From contig JAFODX010000052.1 of assembly GCA_017380475.1 (NCBI GenBank), positions 1 through 8,124 of the forward strand: 8,124 nucleotides of DNA, in the 5' to 3' direction. Positions 1 to 7,049 of this stretch are shown here, in pieces (position 1 is the first letter of the stretch; each line of letters starts with the position of its first letter). The stretch comes from Clostridia bacterium (GTDB taxonomy: Bacteria; Bacillota; Clostridia; UBA1381). The notes under the pieces are model-generated. The model ran no database searches. It was not told the origin of the DNA and saw nothing but the letters and a program-made list of their open reading frames with translations. The position numbers and the translations under genes were made by a program.

Positions 1-384
1 AATGTCCGTGAGGTTGAGGCACGTATAAAGGCTATATTGCGCCGTGTAACACCTGAGCCGAAAGGTGACAGCAGTAAAACGATGGTATCGGGAGATATTA
101 CTCTTGACTATAACTTCCGCCGTGCAATGGTTCTTGACGGAATAGTTGAGCTTACGGGCAAGGAGTTTGACCTGCTCGAACTGTTTTTAAAGAACCCGGA
201 CAAGGTATACACACGTGAAAATCTGCTTGATATACTATGGGGAATCGGATATCCGAGTGAGGAAAGAACAATCGACGTGCATATGCGGCGTTTGCGTGAG
301 AAGATAGAAGACAATCCGGCAGAGCCGAAATACTTGAAGACTAAATGGGGTGTTGGATATTACTACAAGGTGGAGCAAAGCTAA
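1..384 (+). CDS. OmpR/PhoB-family response regulator, C-terminal part (5' end cut by window)
   Basis: This is the DNA-binding half of a two-component response regulator. The reading frame is open from base 1, so the phosphoacceptor receiver domain lies to the left, outside the window; 127 residues remain. The first codons read NVREVEARIKAILRR, which is the usual end of a receiver domain plus linker in this family. A winged helix-turn-helix follows, with LTGKEFDLLELF (first helices), VYTRENLLDILWG, RTIDVHMRRLREKIED (recognition helix) and the closing wing KTKWGVGYYYKVE. Family members bind direct-repeat DNA sites as phosphorylated dimers. The partner is almost certainly the histidine kinase that follows, whose frame overlaps this gene's 3' end. 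WalR-like or VanR/PhoP-like assignments are all possible; the visible part does not decide between them, so no symbol is given. Confidence 0.93.
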   Translation, partial: NVREVEARIKAILRRVTPEPKGDSSKTMVSGDITLDYNFRRAMVLDGIVELTGKEFDLLELFLKNPDKVYTRENLLDILWGIGYPSEERTIDVHMRRLREKIEDNPAEPKYLKTKWGVGYYYKVEQS

Positions 385-1861
385 GGCTGTTAAAGAAAAA
401 CTGTTGTCCTTTATAAAAAGGAGTAAGGCATATTCACACGCACATTCAATCAGATTCGCAATGATTACGACGTATCTTGCAGTTACGCTTATAACATTGC
501 TTTTGATGGCTGTGTATAATATCGGCATACTTTCAGAGAATCTGTACTCGGAAAAGACGATGAAGCTTTATGCAAAAGCTAACATTATATCGCAGTCGGC
601 ATCGGCTGTGTGGGATGCAAACGATGACCGTGTAATGTATCTGCGTCTTGAAGACACAACAGACAGACTGCTTGCCGGTACAAGCATACGCGGTGTTGTG
701 ACCAACACATCATATACCGTACTTTATGACAACCACCGTGCGGCGAATATGACGGGCAAGGTGTTTATGCGTGACGTTATAAAGCGTGCGATTGACGGTG
801 AGCAGGCAGACACTGTTTTTGAAGCCGACAACGGAAGTACGCTTGCTGTTGCAGTACCGATTGAATTTAACGGCGAAGTAATAGGCGGTGTATATCTGGC
901 AGAGAACCTGTCATCTGTTACAGACACTATAGGCACTATAAAAGCGAGCCTTCTGGTGTTCTCTTTACTGTTACTGTTTGTAATTGTGCTTATAAGCATA
1001 GGCATAAGCTATATCATAACCCATCCGATTGCGGAGTTTACAGAAGTAGCACGTGCAATATCACGGGGCGATTTCACGAAGAGAGCGAAAATCAGCGGAG
1101 TGCGTGAAATGGCGGAGATGGGACAGGCTCTTAACTTTATGTGTGATGAGCTTAATGCACTTGAAGAGAAGCGAAAGAATTTTGTCTCGGACGTATCGCA
1201 CGAGCTCAAAACACCGATGGCAGGAATAAAGCTGTTGTGTGACAGTCTTGTTCAGGCAGAAAATCCGGATATGGACACAATCCGTGAATTTCTGAACGAT
1301 ATGTCAGAGGAGATAGACCGTCTCACACGTATAATAAACAGACTTCTGACCCTGAGCCGTCTTGATTCTGGTGCAGATATGAATCTGAGCAAGGTCGATG
1401 TATCGGCACTCTGCGAAGGTGTTGTTGAAAGTCTCAGAAAGATAGCCCATGAAAAGGATATTGAGCTTGTATATGAATCTTCTGATATAGAGGCAAGAAT
1501 TATAGAGCTTGATTATGATAAGATTTACGAGTGTGTTTATAACATAGTAGTAAATGCTATAAACTACACCCCCGACGGCGGACACGTAAAAACACGTGTT
1601 AAATATGAGTCGGAATTGTGCATAATAGAAGTAGAAGACGACGGACCGGGAATCCCGGACGGTGAAAAGCTTAAGGTGTTCGACCGATTCTACCGTCTTG
1701 ACGATTCACGTGCACGTGACACGGGCGGAACCGGATTAGGCCTTGCAATAACAAAAGAGGCTGTTCTTTTGCACAACGGAACGATTGAGGTTACAGACGC
1801 ACAAACGGGCGGAAGCGTGTTCACTATGAAACTGCCTGTAACAGAGCCCGGAAAGGAATGA
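350..1861 (+). CDS. Membrane sensor histidine kinase, WalK/PhoR-like, without a PAS domain
   Basis: Autophosphorylating sensor kinase, 503 residues if translation starts at GTG 350. Two membrane helices, at about 35-60 and 198-223, flank an extracellular segment of about 135 residues. Its pattern (DRLLAGTSIRGVV, VIKRAIDGEQAD, LAVAVPIEFNGEVIGGVYLA) resembles the single-Cache sensor of WalK-type kinases. A HAMP domain follows (about 222-275), then HisKA with the H-box FVSDVSHELKTPM (phosphoacceptor H284), then an HATPase_c domain with N-box NIVVNAINYTPDGG (about 398-411), G1 DDGPGIP (430-436), F-box VFDRFYR (443-449) and G2 GGTGLGL (459-465). All catalytic boxes are intact. There is no room for a PAS domain between HAMP and HisKA, unlike classical WalK. 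The start is uncertain: GTG 350 or TTG 353 would overlap the regulator gene by about 30 bases, and TTG 404 or ATG 461 are alternatives; none has a good ribosome site. It is likely cotranscribed with the regulator. Confidence 0.93.
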   Translation: MLDITTRWSKAKAVKEKLLSFIKRSKAYSHAHSIRFAMITTYLAVTLITLLLMAVYNIGILSENLYSEKTMKLYAKANIISQSASAVWDANDDRVMYLRLEDTTDRLLAGTSIRGVVTNTSYTVLYDNHRAANMTGKVFMRDVIKRAIDGEQADTVFEADNGSTLAVAVPIEFNGEVIGGVYLAENLSSVTDTIGTIKASLLVFSLLLLFVIVLISIGISYIITHPIAEFTEVARAISRGDFTKRAKISGVREMAEMGQALNFMCDELNALEEKRKNFVSDVSHELKTPMAGIKLLCDSLVQAENPDMDTIREFLNDMSEEIDRLTRIINRLLTLSRLDSGADMNLSKVDVSALCEGVVESLRKIAHEKDIELVYESSDIEARIIELDYDKIYECVYNIVVNAINYTPDGGHVKTRVKYESELCIIEVEDDGPGIPDGEKLKVFDRFYRLDDSRARDTGGTGLGLAITKEAVLLHNGTIEVTDAQTGGSVFTMKLPVTEPGKE

Positions 1862-1866
1862 TATAA

Positions 1867-2814
1867 ATGACCCGAAAAAAGCTTATAGTTATTGTATCGG
1901 CTGTTCTTGCTCTGACAATAGCGGTTATATGTGCGGTGTTTATAAGCTACGACAGAACAACCGAAAAGATAAACTTTGATTTGTATTTCATAAACGAAGA
2001 CGGAACAGGTATTGTTTCAAGCACACATAAAATCAGATACAAAGACGAAGACGAGCTTATAAGAAGCGCACTTGAAATGCTGCGCAAAGGCCCGACGGGC
2101 GGAAAGCTTGGTGCGATAATGCCAAGAGACACCGAGATAAACGGAATAGAGCTTTCAGGCGGAGGTTTCCTTACGGTTTACTTTTCTGACAAGTTCCTTT
2201 CGGATGACCCGTCAAGAAATGTACTTAATGTGTATGCGGTTGTAAAAACACTGTGTTCAACTGCACACGTTTCAAGAGTCAGGGTTCTGGTTAACGGTGA
2301 GCCTGTAAAGGATAAGGACGGTAAACCGCTTGAGTATATATCTGCATCTGACATAAACCTTGAAACTGAGGAATACAGAAGTGAAATGCGTGAGGTTGGT
2401 CTGTATTTTGCCGACAGCACAGGCAAAAAGCTCGTGTGCGAAAAACGTACAATAAAAATAACTGACCAGCAACCGATAGAGCAGTATATAATAAACGAGC
2501 TCATAAAAGGTACAAAAGATAAGAAGCTAAAAACACTTTTATCAAAGAAAACAGTTCTTGTTTCGGTCGAGGTGCAGGAAAACATCTGTTATCTCAACTT
2601 TAAATCAAACTTCCTCACTGACAACTCCGGAACACCGGAGCACGAGAAAATGGTTATCTATTCCATAGTAAATTCGCTTACCGAACTGCAGATGCTTGCA
2701 CGTGTCCAGTTCTATATGGACGGAAAGCGTGTTGATAATTTCGGCAGTGTGGAGATAGATGATTATATAGAAAGAAACACAAGCATAATAGCCGGGAAAG
2801 GAGAAATAAAATAA
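1867..2814 (+). CDS. Membrane-anchored protein with two GerMN domains
   Basis: 315-residue extracytoplasmic protein. A basic start (MTRKK) leads into one hydrophobic segment at about 6-27, which is probably an uncleaved anchor. The only nearby cysteine (C22, in AVICAVF) does not sit in a convincing lipobox. Two copies of the GerMN fold follow, at about 36-160 and 177-303. Each starts with a strand of the form LYF plus acidic residues (DLYFINEDGTG; GLYFADSTGKK). Each continues with a helix followed by a GP or GT turn (LEMLRKGPTGG; INELIKGTKDK), a strand pair ending in YFSDKFL or LNFKSNFL, a long helix, and V.V.VNGEPV or VQFYMDGKRV. GerMN was named from the Bacillus sporulation protein GerM and also occurs in actinobacterial LpqB. 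The gene starts 5 bases after the kinase stop, with GGAAAGGAA as ribosome site inside the kinase 3' end. A role in modulating the kinase, or in envelope assembly, is inference. Confidence 0.85.
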   Translation: MTRKKLIVIVSAVLALTIAVICAVFISYDRTTEKINFDLYFINEDGTGIVSSTHKIRYKDEDELIRSALEMLRKGPTGGKLGAIMPRDTEINGIELSGGGFLTVYFSDKFLSDDPSRNVLNVYAVVKTLCSTAHVSRVRVLVNGEPVKDKDGKPLEYISASDINLETEEYRSEMREVGLYFADSTGKKLVCEKRTIKITDQQPIEQYIINELIKGTKDKKLKTLLSKKTVLVSVEVQENICYLNFKSNFLTDNSGTPEHEKMVIYSIVNSLTELQMLARVQFYMDGKRVDNFGSVEIDDYIERNTSIIAGKGEIK

Positions 2815-3293
2815 TGAACAGAATCAATATAACGATTAACTCAAGAGTATATACAGTAGTAGCCGAAGAAGAGGAAGGTTACTTAAAGCGACTCTGTGAC
2901 TATGTTAACGAGAAAGTAAAGCTTGTCATTAACGAGGGCACACACGTAATGGGTGAAAAACCGTTGGTGCTTGCCGCACTTAACATATGCGACGAATATT
3001 TTAAACTTCTTGACAGCACAAACCCGGTGCAGAATATATCAGAGATAATAGCAAAAAACAAACAGCTTGAGGCAGAGCTCAGAGAACTCCGCAAAGACGG
3101 CGGCAATGCGGCTGAAAAGATAGAAGAACTCAGGTCTGAAGCGGCACTTGCAGAAAAAATGTTTGATGAAACAGAGGAAAAAGTAAAATTCCTTGAGGGA
3201 CAGATACGTCTTATGGAAAGCCGTCTTAAGCAACAGCGTGGCGAGTTCGCTATAAGAGAAAAAGAATTACTTGATATGCTTGAGAGTAAATAA
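2814..3293 (+). CDS. zapA: Cell division protein ZapA with extended C-terminal coiled coil
   Basis: 159-residue cytoplasmic protein of the ZapA family, which binds FtsZ and bundles its filaments in the division ring. Residues 1-66 form the family head: INITINSRVYTVVAEEEE (beta hairpin), GYLKRLCDYVNEKVKLV (helix) and the signature LVLAALNICDEYFKL (51-65). Residues about 76-157 are almost entirely Lys/Glu/Leu-rich helix with coiled-coil character, broken once by GG at 96-97. ZapA of Bacillus is about 85 residues and that of E. coli about 109, so the tail is long. The start overlaps the previous stop by one base (TAATG at 2812-2816), a usual sign of translational coupling, and AAAGGAG at 2797-2803 is correctly spaced. 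The head assigns the family well; the function of the longer tail is unknown to me. Confidence 0.88.
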   Translation: MNRINITINSRVYTVVAEEEEGYLKRLCDYVNEKVKLVINEGTHVMGEKPLVLAALNICDEYFKLLDSTNPVQNISEIIAKNKQLEAELRELRKDGGNAAEKIEELRSEAALAEKMFDETEEKVKFLEGQIRLMESRLKQQRGEFAIREKELLDMLESK

Positions 3294-3296
3294 CAT

Positions 3297-5369
3297 ATGA
3301 AAAACGGAATGGAGCTTCTCTCACCTGCAGGCGGACTGCGTGAGCTTAAAGCCGCAGTAGTGTCGGGGGCAGATGCAGTATACCTGGGAGCGACTGCGTT
3401 CTCTGCACGTGCAGGGGCAGGCAACTTCACAGAAGACGAGATGCGTGAGGCAGTTGCCTTTGCACATACCTACGGTGTAAAGGTACACTGTGCCATAAAC
3501 ACGCTTATAAAAGAAACAGAACTTGGTGAAGCTGTTTCTACAGCGGTACTTGCCGCAAAATGCGGTGTTGATGCACTGATAATACAGGACATCGGCTTTG
3601 CCGGACATATCAGAAAAGTGTTGCCGGATATGGAGCTTCATGCCAGCACGCAGATGACAGTAACTTCTCTTGAGGGTGTAAGATACCTTGAAAAGAAGGG
3701 CTTTTCACGTGTGGTGCTTGCCCGGGAGCTATCGCTTGACGAAATAGAACACATTGCAAAAAACGCAAAAGCAGAAATCGAAGTGTTTGTGCACGGTGCG
3801 ATATGCGTTTGCTATTCTGGGCAGTGTCTTATGTCAAGTATCCTTGGCGGAAGAAGCGGTAACCGTGGCAGATGTGCCCAACCCTGCCGTTTGCCGTATG
3901 AGCTTACGGAGGGAGAGAAAATCTGCGGGAGCGGATACATTCTGAGTCCGAAGGATATGGCGCTTATAAAGCATCTGGACAAGCTCAGAAAAGCAGGCGT
4001 GGCATCTCTTAAAATAGAGGGCAGGCTCAAAAGTGCAGAATATGTGAGTGCGGTAGTGGGAGTGTACAGAAAATATCTTGACAGTAACGGTGCAGTAACC
4101 GATGAAGATATGGCAGAGCTTAAAAACGCATTTTCACGTTCAGGCTTTACTGACGGATACCTCACCAAAAAGCTTGGCAGAGAAATGATGTCACACAAAA
4201 ATCCTGCAAATAATTCGGGCAGTACTTTTACTGATGAGGCAAAACTGCGAGCCGAAGGAAAGCATACACAAAAAATTCCTGTGGACATATATGCGTCCCT
4301 TAATGACGGTGACGTGTTCCGTGTTACCGTATGCCTTCAAAACGGAGTATGTGCATCGGCAGAGGGAAAAGTTCCGGCAGAGCGTGCGATAAACCGTCCG
4401 CTTGATAAATCACGTATAGCGGAACAGTTGAAAAAACTTGGCGACACTCCTTTTTATGCATCGTCGGTCACTGTTGATGCAGAAGAGGGAATTACTGTCC
4501 CCATAAAAGAAATAAACGAAGCACGCAGAACGGTCTGCGATATGCTTACAGCAGAGTTGGTATTGACCGACGAAAAACAAATCAAGGAAATGCCCATTGA
4601 TTTTGATGAAAAAACAACCGGACAAAAGCTGTATCTTACTGCAGGCGTAAGAACCGAGAGTCAGGGCAAGGCGGTTATAAAGGCAGGCGGAGCAAAAAGA
4701 ATATATGCGTCCCCTGATGTGGCAGAGAAATTGCTGATGGTTTGCGGTGATACAGAAATTGTTTCTGTGATGTCTGATATATTCACAGATGAGGAGGTAA
4801 AAACCGAAAGCGTTTCAGCATCCTCGCCTGCAGACATTTATAAATATAAAGAAAGAGCAAAATACGGTGAGTGGCGTCTGAATATTTATAATTCACTCTC
4901 TGTTAAGGAATATAAGAATCTTGAGTGCGTAACTCTGTCGCCCGAACTTAATTTAACCGAAATCAGAACGGTGGCAGAACACACAGACGGGATACAAACC
5001 GAAATAATCGGTTACGGGCATCTTCCGCTTATGATTATGAAAAACTGTCCCGTTAAAGCTATGGGCAAATGCCAGAACGGCAAAGACCTTTACCAGTTAA
5101 GGGACAGAAAAGGAATGAAGTTTCCGATAATCTGCCAGAAGGATTGCAGAGCGCTCTTGTTAAACTCAAAACCGATTTATACTGCAGATATGACAGATGA
5201 AATAAGAAAAGCAAAGGTTGATTGCATACGGCTGAACTTCACCGTTGAATCACCTGATGAATGTGAAACGGTGGTCACTGCATACAAAAATGCACTTGCG
5301 GGCATCAGGCAACCTGCAATGCCTGAAAACACATTCACAAGAGGTCACTTGAAGCGTGGCGTTCTGTGA
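3297..5369 (+). CDS. U32-family protein with DUF3656, RlhA-like (probable 23S rRNA C2501 hydroxylation)
   Basis: 690-residue cytoplasmic protein. It carries the old 'peptidase U32' signature, but characterised homologues of this architecture such as E. coli RlhA modify RNA (5-hydroxycytidine at 23S rRNA C2501). The N-terminal barrel begins MELLSPAGGLRELKAAV and contains GADAVYLG, HASTQMTV (115-122), LARELSLDEI (141-150) and the signature EVFVHGAICVCYSGQCLMSS (162-181). Cysteines 170, 177, 193 and 197 (the last two in GRCAQPCR) are likely iron-sulfur ligands. A DUF3656 region covers about 325-420, with LKKLGDTPFYAS and VPIKEINEARR. The C-terminal part has GYGHLPLMIMKNCP, DRKGMKFPIICQKDCR and a second cysteine set (584, 592, 613, 617). 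The length is within the family's normal range. ATG 3297 lies three bases after the zapA stop with weak GAGAG upstream; ATG 3309 is also possible. The exact RNA target in this organism is inferred from E. coli, so I withhold the symbol. Confidence 0.88.
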   Translation: MKNGMELLSPAGGLRELKAAVVSGADAVYLGATAFSARAGAGNFTEDEMREAVAFAHTYGVKVHCAINTLIKETELGEAVSTAVLAAKCGVDALIIQDIGFAGHIRKVLPDMELHASTQMTVTSLEGVRYLEKKGFSRVVLARELSLDEIEHIAKNAKAEIEVFVHGAICVCYSGQCLMSSILGGRSGNRGRCAQPCRLPYELTEGEKICGSGYILSPKDMALIKHLDKLRKAGVASLKIEGRLKSAEYVSAVVGVYRKYLDSNGAVTDEDMAELKNAFSRSGFTDGYLTKKLGREMMSHKNPANNSGSTFTDEAKLRAEGKHTQKIPVDIYASLNDGDVFRVTVCLQNGVCASAEGKVPAERAINRPLDKSRIAEQLKKLGDTPFYASSVTVDAEEGITVPIKEINEARRTVCDMLTAELVLTDEKQIKEMPIDFDEKTTGQKLYLTAGVRTESQGKAVIKAGGAKRIYASPDVAEKLLMVCGDTEIVSVMSDIFTDEEVKTESVSASSPADIYKYKERAKYGEWRLNIYNSLSVKEYKNLECVTLSPELNLTEIRTVAEHTDGIQTEIIGYGHLPLMIMKNCPVKAMGKCQNGKDLYQLRDRKGMKFPIICQKDCRALLLNSKPIYTADMTDEIRKAKVDCIRLNFTVESPDECETVVTAYKNALAGIRQPAMPENTFTRGHLKRGVL

Positions 5370-5388
5370 CCGCAATAAAAAGAACACG

Positions 5389-5394
5389 AAAGGG
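5389..5394 (+). promoter_or_regulatory. Ribosome binding site that fixes the maf start
   Basis: AAAGGG lies six bases before ATG 5401. It favours that start over the in-frame GTG at 5356, which falls inside the end of the U32 gene and would add 15 residues that do not belong to the Maf family. Confidence 0.75.
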
Positions 5395-5400
5395 AAAACT

Positions 5401-5991
5401 ATGTCAGAAATAATTCTCGCTTCGGCATCACCAAGACGCCGTGAGCTTATGGCGAATATGGGTCTGGATTTTCGGGTGGTTGTATCAGAGGCCGACGAAG
5501 AATCCGTGGATTCGTCAGTACCGCCCGGAATATACGTTCAGGAGCTTGCACTCTTAAAAGCGGCGGCAGTGGCAAAGACTGTAATAGATAACAAAGATGC
5601 GGTGATAATATCCGCTGATACTATAGTTGTAAAGGACGGCAAAATTCTGGGCAAGCCTCAGGATAAAGAAGATGCAAAGCGTATGCTCAGATTACTTTCA
5701 GGAAGCTCGCATAATGTATATACAGGCTTCTGCGTAATGCGTCTGTCTGATGCTTTTACGGTTTGCAAAGACGTTTCAACGGAGGTCGTTTTCAGAGAGC
5801 TTGACGATGAAAAGATTGATAGATATATCCGCACGGATGAATGTATGGATAAAGCAGGAAGTTATGGTATACAGGGGCTTGGTGCAATGCTCGTAAGCCA
5901 TATAGTGGGCGATTATTTCAATGTAGTCGGCTTGCCCGTAAGCGAGCTTGCAAACGTTCTTGAAACGGAATTTGATTTTAAACTGATGTAA
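5401..5991 (+). CDS. maf: Maf nucleoside triphosphate pyrophosphatase, dTTP/UTP type
   Basis: 196-residue cytoplasmic house-cleaning enzyme that hydrolyses nucleoside triphosphates to the monophosphate and pyrophosphate. It opens with the Maf signature IILASASPRRRELM (4-17, with R12 and R13). K53 follows, then SADTIVV (71-77) with the likely catalytic D72, then GKILGKPQDKEDAKRMLRLLSG (80-101) and KAGSYGIQGLGA (151-162). The YGIQG form, rather than KSEG as in the YceF (7-methyl-GTP) branch, points to the dTTP/UTP (YhdE/Bacillus Maf) branch; that is based on family knowledge. The frame is open upstream to a GTG at 5356, but ATG 5401 matches the family start and is preceded by AAAGGG, so the short upstream extension is rejected. 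Maf directly before mreB is the common order in Bacillus and many Clostridia. In Bacillus, Maf overproduction affects septum formation. Confidence 0.94.
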   Translation: MSEIILASASPRRRELMANMGLDFRVVVSEADEESVDSSVPPGIYVQELALLKAAAVAKTVIDNKDAVIISADTIVVKDGKILGKPQDKEDAKRMLRLLSGSSHNVYTGFCVMRLSDAFTVCKDVSTEVVFRELDDEKIDRYIRTDECMDKAGSYGIQGLGAMLVSHIVGDYFNVVGLPVSELANVLETEFDFKLM

Positions 5992-5998
5992 TAGAATT

Positions 5999-6004
5999 GG
6001 GAGG
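5999..6004 (+). promoter_or_regulatory. Ribosome binding site of mreB
   Basis: GGGAGG ends nine bases before ATG 6014. This favours ATG 6014 (protein beginning MGIMTKDVAIDLG) over the second in-frame ATG at 6023. It is the strongest such site in the window, in keeping with the high level at which MreB is usually made. Confidence 0.75.
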
Positions 6005-6013
6005 AAACAACTA

Positions 6014-7027
6014 ATGGGTATAATGACAAAGGATGTGGCAATTGACCTTGGCACAGCTAACACACTTATATACGTAAAAGGAAAGGGAATCGTGATACGT
6101 GAACCGTCTGTCGTTGCAATAGACCGTTACAGCGGTAAAATAGTGGCAGTAGGCAGTGAAGCCAACCATATGATAGGCAGAACACCGGACAATATAATAG
6201 TGATACGTCCGATGAAAGACGGAGTAATTGCGGATTTTGACATAACTCAGGCAATGATAAAGCATTTCATACGCAAGGCGAACGTAGTCGGCATTATGAA
6301 GCCCAGAGTAGTTGTATGTATCCCCTCAGGCATAACGGAAGTTGAACGCCGTGCAGTTGAGGAGGCAGTGATGCAGGCAGGCGCAAAAGAGGTTGCACTG
6401 ATTGAAGAACCGATGGCGGCAGCAATCGGTGCAGGTCTCCCGGTTAACCGTGCAACAGGCAGTATGGTAATGGATATAGGCGGCGGAACAACAGAGGTTG
6501 CAGTTATTTCGATGGGTGGAATTGTATCGTCACGCTCAATCAGAATAGCAGGCGATGCGTTTGACACGGCAATCATAAACTACTTAAAAAAGAATGTTGA
6601 AATAAACGTAGGCGATAAGATGGCAGAGGAAATTAAATTCGCCATCGGTTCAGCATATGAAGATGATGACGATGAGGTTTTTGAAGTACGTGGCAGAGAT
6701 GTAAGAACGGGACTCCCCAAAACTGTTCAGATACGTGAGAGTCAGATACGTGAGGCGATGAACGAGAATATGCGTGAGATACTTGAAGCAGTAAAACTCA
6801 CGCTTGAACACACACCGCCCGAACTTGCCGCAGACGTAATGGAGCGTGGAATAATGCTCACCGGTGGCGGAGCACTTATAAAGGGTCTTGACCGACTCCT
6901 GACAACCGTAACAAAGATTCCTGCACACGTAGCAGAATATCCGCTTGACTGTGTAGCGGTGGGAACAGGTAAGGCACTTGATAATATAAAAGCTTTGCTT
7001 GAGCGTCCGAAGAGAGGTATAAACTAA
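6014..7027 (+). CDS. mreB: Rod-shape-determining actin homologue MreB
   Basis: 337-residue actin-like ATPase that polymerises on the inner face of the cell membrane and guides the lateral wall synthesis complex. The actin-fold motifs are all present: phosphate-1 VAIDLGTANTLIYVKGKG (8-25), the catalytic-region glutamates in ALIEEPMAAAIGAGLPV (E131/E132), phosphate-2 VMDIGGGTTEVAVIS (152-166), GSAYEDDDDEVFEVRGRD (212-229, more acidic than usual) and the adenosine motif IMLTGGGALIKGLD (280-293). The length is typical for MreB and nothing is missing. Bacilli and Clostridia may also carry the paralogues Mbl and MreBH, which sequence alone separates poorly. The placement directly before mreC identifies this copy as the operon's MreB. 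It starts 22 bases after maf and ends 22 bases before mreC, with no terminator in either gap. Confidence 0.97.
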   Translation: MGIMTKDVAIDLGTANTLIYVKGKGIVIREPSVVAIDRYSGKIVAVGSEANHMIGRTPDNIIVIRPMKDGVIADFDITQAMIKHFIRKANVVGIMKPRVVVCIPSGITEVERRAVEEAVMQAGAKEVALIEEPMAAAIGAGLPVNRATGSMVMDIGGGTTEVAVISMGGIVSSRSIRIAGDAFDTAIINYLKKNVEINVGDKMAEEIKFAIGSAYEDDDDEVFEVRGRDVRTGLPKTVQIRESQIREAMNENMREILEAVKLTLEHTPPELAADVMERGIMLTGGGALIKGLDRLLTTVTKIPAHVAEYPLDCVAVGTGKALDNIKALLERPKRGIN

Positions 7028-7049
7028 AGTCAGTGAAAGGAACAGTTAA

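Noticed and set aside
415..423. AAAAAGGAG resembling a strong ribosome site inside the kinase gene
   Set aside because: No ATG, GTG or TTG in any useful frame follows at the right distance; it encodes Lys-Arg-Ser of the basic stretch before the first membrane helix.
2900..3430. 176-residue open frame on the minus strand across zapA and the start of the U32 gene
   Set aside because: It is very rich in Ser, Arg and Ala with no family resemblance, has no ribosome site that I can see, and lies opposite two well-supported genes. It is a shadow of their codon use.
3812..4288. 158-residue minus-strand open frame inside the U32 gene
   Set aside because: It has a Ser/Leu/Pro-rich composition typical of the antisense of Glu/Lys/Ala/Gly-rich coding sequence, and no recognisable motif.
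5356..5400. Upstream extension of maf from GTG 5356
   Set aside because: The added residues (MAFCDRNKKNTKGKT) do not match Maf proteins and overlap the U32 gene end; ATG 5401 has a proper ribosome site.
5370..5400. Possible terminator or promoter in the U32-maf gap, the longest in the window
   Set aside because: It is A-rich with no inverted repeat and no recognisable -35/-10 pair; it holds only the maf ribosome site.
6042..6072. TTGACC followed by CTTATATAC as a possible internal promoter in mreB
   Set aside because: It lies inside the conserved phosphate-1 coding region, its -10 match is poor, and there is no gene start downstream for it to serve.
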